Shown piece by piece: positions 52,993 through 62,878 of a DNA stretch of 64,000 nt. The first letter of the stretch is position 1. Every line of letters begins with the position of its first letter. The notes beneath the pieces were generated by a model that saw only the letters and a program-made list of their open reading frames with translations, did no database searches and was not told where the DNA came from. The stretch covers positions 124,001 through 188,000 of the forward strand of contig JBLWWJ010000001.1 of the NCBI GenBank assembly GCA_048268005.1, in the 5' to 3' direction. This DNA comes from Ancylomarina sp048268005. Its GTDB lineage: Bacteria > Bacteroidota > Bacteroidia > Bacteroidales > Marinifilaceae. A program made the translations under genes and the position numbers.

Positions 52993-55026
52993 CTAGTCTA
53001 TAATATAGGTTTGCTTATGTGGCCCTACACCTTTAATTGTTAGCTTCTTCCACTGTTTAGGTAAACAAGGATCTTTCTGAATTATGCCGTCTTTAGTAAT
53101 ATGCAAACCTGCAAAACCAAAGATGACAGATTGAAGCATACCACCTGCACCCGTTGCAAAATAAGGGTTGTGACTAATTGCCGATTCCGCCAATGCACCA
53201 AAAGGAGCACGCTTATTGGGTTCGTAAGCTCTTTTAAACAAGTCGAATGCCTTTTTCTTATCGCCTAATCTAGCATGCAGAATAGAAAGGACCGAATGAC
53301 TCATTGCCGGACCTTCAGGAGCCATTTTAGGCTCGTAATATTCCAGATCCTTTTCAATCGCCTCCTTTTTAGTTACAACAGACAATGGATAAGCCAAAAG
53401 ATTAACATCAGCTTGTTTGATAATGGCACCATCATAAGTGGCATGCTCCATCATGGTTCCATCTTCAAAAAAGTTGAACTTCAGATGATCAGCTACCTCT
53501 TTCCATTGCTTGTTCGGTTTGATACCTAGTTCCAAGGCTGCTGAATATGCATATTCAAGGACTGTTTTTGCCGATCCATTGGTAAAGGCATTATCGTCGA
53601 CATTAGGCGCAAATTCATTGGCTCCAACAACATTTTTAATGGAATAACTTCCATCTGTATTTTTAAAGGAACGACTCAGCCAAAAATCAGCGACCTCTTT
53701 CAACATAGGGTATCCATCACTGGCCAGCCATTCTTTGTCTTTGCTTATTCGATAGTAATTCCAGAATGCAATTCCAACATCAGCTGTGATATGATGTTCG
53801 AAGGTTCCTGTAAGTGCCCAGGTGGGTGTTGCTTCTTCGCCAGATTCGTCGGATTCCCATGGGAACATAGCTCCCTTGTATCCAAAGTTCTGAGCTTTCT
53901 GAATGGCTTTATCTAATCTGTTAGAACGATAATTCAATAAAGATTTTGCAATCCCCTGATTAAAGACCAATAGGGGAGGGTACATCCACAATTCAGTATC
54001 CCAAAAAACATGACCATTGTAACCAAGAGACGAAAGTCCCATAGGAGAAATACTTAAGTTGGAATCTTTACGTGAGAATGAATATAGATGGTATAAGGCC
54101 AGACGAACATCACGCTGCGATTCCAGATCGCCTTCTATCTCAATGTCCCCTTGCCAAAGCTCATTCCACAATTGCTGATGTTTAGCAATCATTGCATCCT
54201 TATTACCTCTTAAATTGAAGATAACCATACGTTCTGACTCAGACTGAGGGTCATTAAAATCTTGTGTGGTACAAATGGCACCTGTCCATGCAAAATTATA
54301 GGTTTTCCCTTTAGCTAATTCTCTTTCGAAACTTAAAGCATGCTGATAATCATTATCAATTTGATGTTTGAATTCAGGGAATTTGTGATCAAAAATAAAT
54401 GAAGCTGTTGCAGCCAGACTGTGCTTACCATAAGGACTCTTTGCAACAGTTTGCAATAAAGGCATGCGTGCCTCAAGATCTCTCAAAATTCGAAAGGTTG
54501 AAATCTGATCGGTATACTCAGTAGGGCAGGTTATCTTACCCAAAACTTTGATTTGAATATCCTTTTTTAGGGGCGTAATATTCACATCGATTAGTCCGCC
54601 ATAAGGCATACCACGCAGGGCCCGGGTGCTGTATTCAACCCGTGCAATATCCTTAAACTGAACGCTCGTTTTTAAACAGGCTCCTTTCATATCGAGAACC
54701 TGTTTCCACTTACTGGTGTTTGTTTCGTCTACCTTTTCACCATCAATCTGAAGTTCGAGGTTTGCAAAGTTGATACCCAATAAGAGTTTACTCACACCCA
54801 AAGGCGATTCCTTGTCGAAAACATGATTAAGTATAACCGATTTGACTTCCAATGGTTTTTGCGAAGGCATGAGGCCAATACGACCATTTGCTAAAGCAAT
54901 GCCTACATAATCGGTAGGATTCGTGGCAGTAATATGCCAAGGCGAGTTTTGTTGTGCCTGAACTTTTCCGAATAATAGAAAGCAAGAGATGAATAAAGTG
55001 AAAAATATATGTTTGAAAGATCTCAT
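52993..55026 (-). CDS. GH65-family enzyme (kojibiose/alpha-1,2-glucosidase-like), secreted
   Basis: This 677-residue secreted protein (signal ending about KVQAQ) has the GH65 (alpha/alpha)6 signature GHVFWDTELWMYP, FPWESDESGEE and the catalytic-acid motif GANEFAPNVDDNAFTN with E471. GH65 contains phosphorylases, but secreted Bacteroidota members such as the Flavobacterium johnsoniae kojibiose hydrolase are hydrolases, and the signal peptide excludes a cytosolic phosphorylase. An alpha-1,2-glucosidase would be useful against the terminal Glc-alpha-1,2-Glc of immature N-glycans. It is flanked by GH97 and GH125. Confidence 0.85.
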   Translation of the reverse strand: MRSFKHIFFTLFISCFLLFGKVQAQQNSPWHITATNPTDYVGIALANGRIGLMPSQKPLEVKSVILNHVFDKESPLGVSKLLLGINFANLELQIDGEKVDETNTSKWKQVLDMKGACLKTSVQFKDIARVEYSTRALRGMPYGGLIDVNITPLKKDIQIKVLGKITCPTEYTDQISTFRILRDLEARMPLLQTVAKSPYGKHSLAATASFIFDHKFPEFKHQIDNDYQHALSFERELAKGKTYNFAWTGAICTTQDFNDPQSESERMVIFNLRGNKDAMIAKHQQLWNELWQGDIEIEGDLESQRDVRLALYHLYSFSRKDSNLSISPMGLSSLGYNGHVFWDTELWMYPPLLVFNQGIAKSLLNYRSNRLDKAIQKAQNFGYKGAMFPWESDESGEEATPTWALTGTFEHHITADVGIAFWNYYRISKDKEWLASDGYPMLKEVADFWLSRSFKNTDGSYSIKNVVGANEFAPNVDDNAFTNGSAKTVLEYAYSAALELGIKPNKQWKEVADHLKFNFFEDGTMMEHATYDGAIIKQADVNLLAYPLSVVTKKEAIEKDLEYYEPKMAPEGPAMSHSVLSILHARLGDKKKAFDLFKRAYEPNKRAPFGALAESAISHNPYFATGAGGMLQSVIFGFAGLHITKDGIIQKDPCLPKQWKKLTIKGVGPHKQTYIID

Positions 55027-55038
55027 ATTAGCTAAGCC

Positions 55039-56469
55039 TTAAATGTTTGATAGAATACTTGGTCTCTCATTATAAATTTTCAGAATTAATTCTCCGAATA
55101 AAGTATTGGCCCAGGCAAACCATGAGCGAGAGAATTTCTCAGGATTATCCTTATGGAATGTCTCGTGCATAAAACCTGTCCCAGCATGCGTTTTAATCAG
55201 CATAGAAAGGCATTCCTTTATTTCATTCTCATCAGTAGATGTCATAGCTCGCATAATAATGCTCATAGGCCAAATCATATCCTCACCTACATGTGGTCCA
55301 CCTACACCTTCTGCAGCTTTACCTTTGAAAAACCAAGGGTTATTTTCGCTAAGAACAAATTTTCTTGTGTTCTGATAAATTGGATTATCTAAATCCATAG
55401 CCCCCAGGTAAGGTAAGGATAGGAGGTTAGGAATGTTGGCGTCATCCATGAACATTTGATTACCAAAGCCATCAGCTTCAAAGGCGATAATCTCTCCATA
55501 GTTTAGATGATTGCTAGTTGCGTATTTTTCAAGAGCCGTTTCTACTTCTTTGGCTAGTTCTTCCGCGTCTTTTGCCAGCTGAGATTTTAGACCGAATGCC
55601 TGAAGCATTTCAGCCATTTGTTTTAAGGATGTTACTGCAAAATAATTTGAAGGAATCAGGAATGGAAAAAAAGTGGCGTCGTCTGAAGGGCGAAAGGATG
55701 AAACAATTAACCCAACTGGATTAGTCGGATTTCCATAACCTATACCAGGCAGGTTATCATAGAAACGATCCGTTACTCTTAAAAAGGAATAGGAGCCATT
55801 ATCTTCTTTTCTCTGCTGATCCTTAAAAGTATCAACAATTGTTTGCATGGCATCTAACCAGGATGTTTCGAAACAAGCCGTATCGCCAGTAGATTTCCAG
55901 TAATGATAAGCCAGGCGAATTGGGTAACAAAGTGAATCAATTTCCCATTTACGTTCGTAAATTTCAGGTTTCATATCCGTTACATCAGTATCCCAATGAC
56001 CTTTTTGAACCTTATCAAAATTAAAGGCGTTGGCAAATGGATCAATATTGATGCACTTGGTTTGTCGGTTGATCAAACCTCTAAAAAGTTTTTTTAGATC
56101 TTTATCGCCATTCACTAAGGGTAAGTAAGGCCATACCTGAGCGGTTGAGTCGCGTAACCACATGGCATTGATATCACCCGTAATAACGAATGAATCAGGT
56201 TTTCCATCGATCTCAGAATATTTTACGGTTGTATCTAAAGTGTTTGGGAAACAGTTTTCGAACATCCAGGCCAACTCCTGATTTGAAATTGATTTTTTGA
56301 CCTTGGCGATCGTTTTATCAACAGCTTTGCTCACAAATTGACGTTTGCTGCTTTCAGGTCGCTGGCTGACATATTTTAGATTCTTTGCAGAGACAAGATT
56401 AGGCGCTCCAACAAGAGCTAAACCACCTGTGAATAATAATGAGTTCTTTATAAAATTTCTTCTTTTCAT
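55039..56469 (-). CDS. GH125 exo-alpha-1,6-mannosidase, Tat-type signal
   Basis: This 476-residue protein begins MKRRNFIKNSLLF, a twin-arginine-like signal. The body shows the GH125 pattern: TGDINAMWLRDSTAQVWPY (about 95-115), DPFANAFNFD, ERKWEIDSLCYP, a FRPSDDA stretch and HETFHKDNPEKFSRSWFAW near the end. GH125 removes non-reducing alpha-1,6-linked mannose and is a regular member of N-glycan loci. It lies 12 bases upstream of GH65 in the operon and 48 bases after PNGase. Confidence 0.93.
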   Translation of the reverse strand: MKRRNFIKNSLLFTGGLALVGAPNLVSAKNLKYVSQRPESSKRQFVSKAVDKTIAKVKKSISNQELAWMFENCFPNTLDTTVKYSEIDGKPDSFVITGDINAMWLRDSTAQVWPYLPLVNGDKDLKKLFRGLINRQTKCINIDPFANAFNFDKVQKGHWDTDVTDMKPEIYERKWEIDSLCYPIRLAYHYWKSTGDTACFETSWLDAMQTIVDTFKDQQRKEDNGSYSFLRVTDRFYDNLPGIGYGNPTNPVGLIVSSFRPSDDATFFPFLIPSNYFAVTSLKQMAEMLQAFGLKSQLAKDAEELAKEVETALEKYATSNHLNYGEIIAFEADGFGNQMFMDDANIPNLLSLPYLGAMDLDNPIYQNTRKFVLSENNPWFFKGKAAEGVGGPHVGEDMIWPMSIIMRAMTSTDENEIKECLSMLIKTHAGTGFMHETFHKDNPEKFSRSWFAWANTLFGELILKIYNERPSILSNI

Positions 56470-56517
56470 TTTATCAATTTTTTGAGATATCAGATTACGA
56501 TTAAAGTTTAAATGGGC

Positions 56518-58188
56518 TTATTTGTTGCCGACTATAATTCCGGAAACACTCCAGTGATTAAAGCTGGAACCCTCATCGTCGCCCTGATCGATAGTTACTT
56601 TAATGCTATGTTTTCCGATTTCTAAATGTTCTAAAGGGATATAAAAAGGTTGTGTTAAAGTTGCAGGACACCAGTTTGATCGACTTAAATCACTACTTGA
56701 TAAACCATTGCCAAAGTTCCCTGAAGCAGGATTCGACATACGGTATGTGCCACAATCGCTACGCCATGGCACGTGTCTGAATACTAATTTATCATCAATA
56801 AAGACTTGATTTATTTTGGGGACAAACTCATCTCCATTACCCCAGCCTCCATGGCCAGTTGTGGTAAATAGTAATTGAGGGTTTTTAATATTCTTATCGA
56901 TATTAAAGGTCATGCTTAATGTGTCGTTTTTAAACATGCGACCATAGTTTTGACCTTCGGCCTCCATAACATTCAGAGTATAGAATAAGGGTTTTATGAA
57001 TTTTTCCTTAGCTGGATAATCTTCGAAAGGAGGGTAGTAGTTAAGTTCTAAACTTACCTTATGTCCACCTTTATCGTAGTTACCTATGAAAACTCCTATC
57101 CATAATTCACCCTTATCTGTTGAAATAAGTTCTGTAATATCTTGTTTATACACCACAGAATCCTGCCAGTTGTATGTATTAATAGGGCGTTTGTCATTAA
57201 AATGTCCGACTCCAAAGGAGGTGAAAAATCGCATCAGCTCGGTAGGCACGGTATAATCATCGGTACTAACAACTCCCTGATATTCATTCCCTTTTTTGTC
57301 CAGGTAAACAGGTAACTCTTCTTTACCGTTTTTTAGGGCTGACATTATCGATTTCTGGTTATCATCGGCAATGGTGAAGACACAGCCGGTTCTATCGTAA
57401 GCATCACCATTTGACCAATTGGTAAGCTTCACAAATACATTACCTTGCGAATCGAGCTCAGGTAATTTTATCTTTTTCATGATCACCGTTCCCTTAGAGA
57501 AACGATAGGTGTGGTTCAGTTTTTCCTCTTTAGGATTTGTTATACCTCCCTGGAAGTTGATCTGTTCCTTGTCGAATACAGGAATGGTGATATACCTCGA
57601 TTTTATAATGAGTTCACGGTATCGAGCCTGATTAATTTCAGGCATATTTTCTTGTGGGGATTGCATATGGCCTTTTACATGCTCTATAGCTTTTGCCTGA
57701 ATGGTATAATTACCATTTGCCACATATTTAAGAATTAAACCATTGTCTATTATGGCCGATAGAGAAGGGGATGCTTTAAACTTTGTATCAGTCGTATACC
57801 AAACATCAATTCTGTTTGAGAATATAATGAAGCTGGCCTTTTGACATTCGTAGCCCAGTATACTTTGCTTCTCATCCGATTCTTTCGCTTCAGCTAATCC
57901 GGAGAAAGGGTTTATTTGCTTGTATTGTGTAGAATCAATATCAAGAACTTTAACGACAGCTTTGGAATTGTAATCGATAAAGAAGCTCTCAACTTTAGAG
58001 GGGTTTGATAGTTTAACAAGTCCATTTGCACAAGTTAGTACGACTTCCTTATTGGGAATTAATTTACCTCTACGGAATTGTTCGTAGGTAATTTTTACCA
58101 GTTTTTCTTTCTTATTTGTCTTTTCTGAGGCAGATGAAAAAAGAGAGAGTAATATACAGAATACGAATAACAGGGTTTTAATTTTCAT
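56518..58188 (-). CDS. Peptide-N-glycosidase F, type II, secreted
   Basis: This 556-residue secreted enzyme matches PNGase F: WDRTGCVF-like DRTGCVFTI, RFFTSFGVGHFN, HGGWGNGDEFVP, and a WRSDCGTYR...NPASGNF...SRSNWCP segment near the C terminus with paired Cys. The length and the extra ~180-residue N-terminal domain match the type II form (PNGF-II) rather than the short classic enzyme. PNGase cleaves the amide bond between Asn and the innermost GlcNAc, releasing whole N-glycans. It is the enzyme that starts the pathway here and the strongest evidence for an N-glycan target. A 14-bp hairpin separates it from the GH92 gene upstream in the transcript. Confidence 0.9.
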   Translation of the reverse strand: MKIKTLLFVFCILLSLFSSASEKTNKKEKLVKITYEQFRRGKLIPNKEVVLTCANGLVKLSNPSKVESFFIDYNSKAVVKVLDIDSTQYKQINPFSGLAEAKESDEKQSILGYECQKASFIIFSNRIDVWYTTDTKFKASPSLSAIIDNGLILKYVANGNYTIQAKAIEHVKGHMQSPQENMPEINQARYRELIIKSRYITIPVFDKEQINFQGGITNPKEEKLNHTYRFSKGTVIMKKIKLPELDSQGNVFVKLTNWSNGDAYDRTGCVFTIADDNQKSIMSALKNGKEELPVYLDKKGNEYQGVVSTDDYTVPTELMRFFTSFGVGHFNDKRPINTYNWQDSVVYKQDITELISTDKGELWIGVFIGNYDKGGHKVSLELNYYPPFEDYPAKEKFIKPLFYTLNVMEAEGQNYGRMFKNDTLSMTFNIDKNIKNPQLLFTTTGHGGWGNGDEFVPKINQVFIDDKLVFRHVPWRSDCGTYRMSNPASGNFGNGLSSSDLSRSNWCPATLTQPFYIPLEHLEIGKHSIKVTIDQGDDEGSSFNHWSVSGIIVGNK

Positions 58189-58213
58189 AGGTGCATTCCT
58201 TATAATAAGCTGA

Positions 58214-58248
58214 ACTCAAGCTATAAGTGTAAGTCTTATAGCTTGAGT
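58214..58248 (-). terminator. Perfect 14-bp hairpin between GH92 and the PNGase gene
   Basis: ACTCAAGCTATAAG and CTTATAGCTTGAGT flank a seven-base loop in a 68-base gap. It has no long T-run on the minus strand, so it may partly terminate transcription, or set mRNA processing and relative expression of the two sides. Confidence 0.55.
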
Positions 58249-58256
58249 CTAAATTT

Positions 58257-60548
58257 TTATTTTGACATTGACGATGGGTAAGCACTTTTCTTAGTGCCTC
58301 TTTTAAAGTTCGGCTTATTGGACATTTTAAAGTCAAGTACGCCGCCTTTAAGGATATCTTGGTGTTTTATGAAATTAAGTTTGTGATTTTTGTCATTAAG
58401 CTTAATGTCATCTACAAATACATTTTCAGAGGAATTATCGTTCGATTTAATTACGAATGTCTTACCATTCTCTAAACTGATCGTCATTTTCTTGAATAGT
58501 GGAGAGCCAAAAACATACTCATCTGTACCCGGACAAACAGGATAAAAGCCCATTGCACTAAAGACATACCAGGCTGAAGTCTGACCATTATCTTCATCAC
58601 CGCAATAACCATCAGGTTGTGGGGTATAGAGTCTGTCCAATACTTCTCTGATACGAGACTGTGTTTTCCATGGCTGACCGGCATAATTGTACAGGTAAAT
58701 CATGTGCTGAATAGGTTGGTTCCCATGTGCATAATTTCCCATGTTTGCGATTTGCATTTCACGAATTTCATGAATGGTAAAACCGTAATAGGAAGCATCG
58801 AATTTTGGAGGCATATTAAACACACCATCTAAAGTAGACGTGAATTTCTTTTCTCCACTCATTAAGTCGATTAAGCCCTGAACATCCTGGAAGACGGACC
58901 AGGTATAGTGCAAACTGTTTCCTTCGGTAAAGGCATCACCCCATTTTAAAGGATTGAAAGGTGACTGAAATGTGCCATCTTCGTTTTTACCTCGCATTAA
59001 ACCTGTTTCCGAATCGAATACATTTCTAAAATTCTGAGCTCTTTTGGCAAACAGGTCTATTTCTTCCTGTGGTCGGCCTAATTCTTTTGCCAGTTTGTAA
59101 ATGCAGAAGTCAGCATAAGCATATTCCAAAGTTCTTGCCGTATTCTCATTAACACCTACATTATAGGGTACATAACCAAGCTTGTTATAATATTCAGCTC
59201 CAAATCGTCCAACTGAAGTAATGTCTTTATTATAGGATTCTGTGTTTTTTAGAATGGCTTCGTACAGCGTTTCAATATCGTAGCCTCTAATTCCTTTTAA
59301 ATAGGAATCAGCAATTAGTGATGCTGAGTTAGATCCAATCATACAACCCCTATGACCCGGACTGGCCCATTCAGGCAACCAACCACTTTCCTTATAGGTA
59401 TTGGCTAAACCTTCCATGATTTGAGCGTTTAACTCTGGGTACATTAATGTAAAAAATGGAAAGACTGCCCGAAATGTATCCCAAAAGCCATTATCTGTAA
59501 ACATATAGCCAGGCAGTACTTTACCATTGTAAGGACTGTAATGAATGACTTCATCCTTATCGTTAATCTCATGAAACTTGCGTGGAAATAGTAAGACACG
59601 GTACAAGCATGAGTAAAATGTTTTTAATTGATCGTCGCTGCCACCTTCAACTTTAATTCTTGAAAGTTCCTTATTCCAGGCCAGTTCAGCTTCATCCAGA
59701 ACTTTGTCAAAACTTTTGTTGCCAATTTCACGATCCAAATTCAATTGTGCCTGCTCAGGACTGATAAATGATGAGGCAACTTTGACGTGAACCTGTTCTC
59801 CTTTTTTTGTTTTAAAACCGATAATTGCTCCAACATGATCTCCGCTAGCACCTACTGAGTTCTTTTGCAAATCATCACCATTCCATGTGTGAGTTAGCTC
59901 AAAATCCTTATCAAACTCAGCAACAAAATAGTTGTGAAAATTATCCGGAACACCACCATTATTGTTACGGCAGTAGCCAATTATTTTTCTTTGTTTAGGT
60001 AGTATCTTTACTTCTGATCCTTTGAAAAACCCATCCAATAGAATGTATGAGTCCTTGTTTTCCGGAAAAGTGAATTTGAACATAGCAGCTCTTTCAGTAG
60101 GCGTCAGCTCTACTGTCACATCATAGTCTGCCAAATATACCTGATAGTAATTAGGTTTAGACACCTCTGCCTTATGCGAAAACCAGGAAGCTCTTTCCTC
60201 TTCTTTATATTTTAATTCGCCGGTAACTGCCATTAAAGAAAAAGCAGCATAGTCGTTAATCCATGGACTAGGTTGATGGGTTTGTTTTATGCCTCGAATG
60301 GTTTTAGCATCATAAGCATAACACCAGCCGTCGCCCATTTTTCCTGTTTGGGGCGTCCAAAAATTCATTCCCCATGGTAAGGCTACAGCAGGATAAGTGT
60401 TTCCATTTGATAATGCATGTTCAGAGTCGGTTCCCATTAATGGATTTACCAGGTCGACTAGTGAAACATCCGGATTATATTTTTGCGCCTGCACACTATT
60501 GGATAGTATGCAGGCAAGAGCTAATATTAAAATTTGAAATTTATTCAT
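58257..60548 (-). CDS. GH92 variant with Gln at the catalytic acid (possible mannosyl-phosphate hydrolase)
   Basis: This 763-residue secreted protein (signal ending about SVQAQ) has all GH92 landmarks, but the acid motif reads HGNQPIQH, with Gln at residue 611 where the mannosidases have Glu. The base motif is GDEDNGQTSAW. In the characterised CcGH92_5 enzyme, Gln at this place goes with cleavage of mannose-alpha-1-phosphate-6-mannose, since a phosphate leaving group needs no acid help. It is therefore likely to act on phosphomannosyl groups. It lies between PNGase and another GH92 in the operon. An ordinary but weak mannosidase is the alternative. Confidence 0.85.
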   Translation of the reverse strand: MNKFQILILALACILSNSVQAQKYNPDVSLVDLVNPLMGTDSEHALSNGNTYPAVALPWGMNFWTPQTGKMGDGWCYAYDAKTIRGIKQTHQPSPWINDYAAFSLMAVTGELKYKEEERASWFSHKAEVSKPNYYQVYLADYDVTVELTPTERAAMFKFTFPENKDSYILLDGFFKGSEVKILPKQRKIIGYCRNNNGGVPDNFHNYFVAEFDKDFELTHTWNGDDLQKNSVGASGDHVGAIIGFKTKKGEQVHVKVASSFISPEQAQLNLDREIGNKSFDKVLDEAELAWNKELSRIKVEGGSDDQLKTFYSCLYRVLLFPRKFHEINDKDEVIHYSPYNGKVLPGYMFTDNGFWDTFRAVFPFFTLMYPELNAQIMEGLANTYKESGWLPEWASPGHRGCMIGSNSASLIADSYLKGIRGYDIETLYEAILKNTESYNKDITSVGRFGAEYYNKLGYVPYNVGVNENTARTLEYAYADFCIYKLAKELGRPQEEIDLFAKRAQNFRNVFDSETGLMRGKNEDGTFQSPFNPLKWGDAFTEGNSLHYTWSVFQDVQGLIDLMSGEKKFTSTLDGVFNMPPKFDASYYGFTIHEIREMQIANMGNYAHGNQPIQHMIYLYNYAGQPWKTQSRIREVLDRLYTPQPDGYCGDEDNGQTSAWYVFSAMGFYPVCPGTDEYVFGSPLFKKMTISLENGKTFVIKSNDNSSENVFVDDIKLNDKNHKLNFIKHQDILKGGVLDFKMSNKPNFKRGTKKSAYPSSMSK

Positions 60549-60586
60549 CGGTTTGTGATTTTGATCTATGTTGCTAACTCTTTCTT

Positions 60587-62824
60587 CTAGTATACAAGTG
60601 ATTTCGGTCTATCTTGCTCAGCTTTTCCAAAATTGATATTTGGTGTTGCTCCCATTTTAAAAGTAAGAGTTCCACCTTTTAAGATATCCTTGTGTGTAAT
60701 AAAGGATTTGGTATATTTTTCTCCATTTAAGCTTACCGACTGGATATAAATATTTGAGTCGCTGTTATTCTTAGCGATAATATTGAATTTCTTATTCATC
60801 GGTAAATTAATGCTTGCTTCGTCGAAAATAGGACTTCCGAAAACATAGGCTCCGTTAGCTGGGTTTACGGGATAAATTCCCATTGATGACATGATATACC
60901 AGGCTGACATTTGTCCGCAGTCTTCGTTTCCACATAAGCCATCTGTTTTATCAGTGTATAAGTCGTTCATAATGGTGCGTACCTTATCAGCTGTTTTATA
61001 TTGCTGTCCGGCGTAAGCATACAAATATGTGGTATGATGACTTGGCTCGTTACCATGCGCATATTGCCCAATCAAACCTGTGATATCAGAAGAAGCTCCT
61101 TCGTTTAGTTCCGATGAAATTGAGAATAAGCTATCCAGTTTGGTGATAAATTGATCTTCGTTATCGAATAGAGCGATCAGGCCTTCTACATCATGAGGAA
61201 CCAACCATGTGTATTGCCAGGCATTACCCTCACAATAATCATCTTCTCGATGAGTTGATTTTATTGGGTTGAAAGGTGTTCTCCATGAATTATCTTCCAA
61301 TTTTCCTCTCATAAATTGACTTTCCTTATCGAAGTATTCCTGATAGTATTTAGCTCTTTCAGAAAAATACTTGTAATCGTCAGTCTGGTTTAATTTTTGA
61401 GCCATTTGGGCAATACACCAATCGTCTATTGCATACTCCAGGGCTTTAGCTACCGATTCGATTTCCTTTTCAGCAGGAATATATTTTTTTTCTTTAAGGT
61501 AATCTAAACCTCTTTCATCTCGCATGGCCGATGCTTTAACCGCTTCATATGCCAGATCGATGTCGAATCCCTTGAATCCCTTTAGAAAAGCATCTACGAT
61601 GACTGGTACTGCATGATAGCCCACCATGGTATTGGTTTCGGATCCCATAAGGTGCCATACAGGCAATTTACCCTGTTGCTGATAAATGGCTAACATCGAA
61701 TTCACCATATCATCAACACGTTCGGGCTGAGTAATTGTGAATAAGGGATGGGCAGCTCTGTATGTATCCCATAATGAAAATACAGAGTAGTTATTAAAAC
61801 TCACATTAGCGTAAGCTTTCTTATCTGTTCCTAAATAATCTTTGTTGGCATCATTAAATAGGGAAGGAGCGATCATGGTGTGGAACATGGCCGTATAGAA
61901 TGTTCTTAAATCCTCTTTACTATCAGTTTTAACCTCTATCTTTCCCAATTCCTTATCCCATTTTGTTTGAGCTTGAGCAAGAACCTCCTTAAAATCCCAT
62001 TCCGGAATTTCAGCCTTAATATTATTGCTGGCTCCTTTAATGCTAAGTGGTGAAATTCCTGTTTTAAGCATCAATTCACCATTACCCTCGAATTCCAGGA
62101 TTGCTAATTGAAGCGTAGAATCAACAATCGTCAGGCTTTTAATCTTCTTTGAAAACTGAGTGACATAAAATAGTCGCTGATCTTTTGACCATCCTTTAGA
62201 AAAGCGATGTCCGCCAATGGTATAAGCATCCAATTTTTCAATGCTGCCTTCTTCAAGTTTATCCCATCCAATTCCTCTGCCTAAATCGATTATGAGCTGT
62301 GAATCACCCTTTTTATTGTATTTGTATTTCTGTAAGCCAACACGTTCAGATGCTGTTAGTTCAACATCGATATCGTATCGATCTAAGTGAACCGCGTAGT
62401 AGCCTGCTTTAACAGTTTCATTTTCATGAGAGAATCCCGAAAGTCTATTTTTTGCAGCTAAAGCTGTCGCGTCCGCATTCTTTAAATTACTAGTGGGCAT
62501 CATCAAGACATCGCCTAAGTCTCCTATGCCGGTTCCACTTAAATGGGTATGTGAAAAACCGATGATGGTTGTATCAGAATGATGGTAGCCAGAGCACCAG
62601 TCCCAGGTCATTTTGATATTGTTGGGACCCAATTGAACGGCGCCAAAGGGAACACTTGCTCCCACAAATACATGGCCATGTCCTCCTGATCCAATGTGTG
62701 GATCGACATACTGAATGTAATTCTCTTTCTTCGATGTTTTATTATCATCAGACTGACAGGATATCAGGCTGAAACCCATTATAAATAATAGGAGTAGAGT
62801 TCTTATAGATTTTTGGTTGTGCAT
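60587..62824 (-). CDS. GH92 alpha-mannosidase, lipoprotein
   Basis: This 745-residue GH92 enzyme has a lipoprotein signal (SLISC, Cys23) and so is attached to a membrane, perhaps at the surface, unlike the other three. The motifs are canonical: YVDPHIGSGGHGHVF, HGNEPSHH with E593, and GNEDCGQMSAW. It follows the EEP-family gene by 54 bases. Its surface position suggests it makes the first mannose cuts. Confidence 0.95.
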   Translation of the reverse strand: MHNQKSIRTLLLLFIMGFSLISCQSDDNKTSKKENYIQYVDPHIGSGGHGHVFVGASVPFGAVQLGPNNIKMTWDWCSGYHHSDTTIIGFSHTHLSGTGIGDLGDVLMMPTSNLKNADATALAAKNRLSGFSHENETVKAGYYAVHLDRYDIDVELTASERVGLQKYKYNKKGDSQLIIDLGRGIGWDKLEEGSIEKLDAYTIGGHRFSKGWSKDQRLFYVTQFSKKIKSLTIVDSTLQLAILEFEGNGELMLKTGISPLSIKGASNNIKAEIPEWDFKEVLAQAQTKWDKELGKIEVKTDSKEDLRTFYTAMFHTMIAPSLFNDANKDYLGTDKKAYANVSFNNYSVFSLWDTYRAAHPLFTITQPERVDDMVNSMLAIYQQQGKLPVWHLMGSETNTMVGYHAVPVIVDAFLKGFKGFDIDLAYEAVKASAMRDERGLDYLKEKKYIPAEKEIESVAKALEYAIDDWCIAQMAQKLNQTDDYKYFSERAKYYQEYFDKESQFMRGKLEDNSWRTPFNPIKSTHREDDYCEGNAWQYTWLVPHDVEGLIALFDNEDQFITKLDSLFSISSELNEGASSDITGLIGQYAHGNEPSHHTTYLYAYAGQQYKTADKVRTIMNDLYTDKTDGLCGNEDCGQMSAWYIMSSMGIYPVNPANGAYVFGSPIFDEASINLPMNKKFNIIAKNNSDSNIYIQSVSLNGEKYTKSFITHKDILKGGTLTFKMGATPNINFGKAEQDRPKSLVY

Positions 62825-62878
62825 TTTTCTTCTGTTAAAACTTTGGTTGTAAGGTTGTATATCTGTAAGCTCAAGGCT

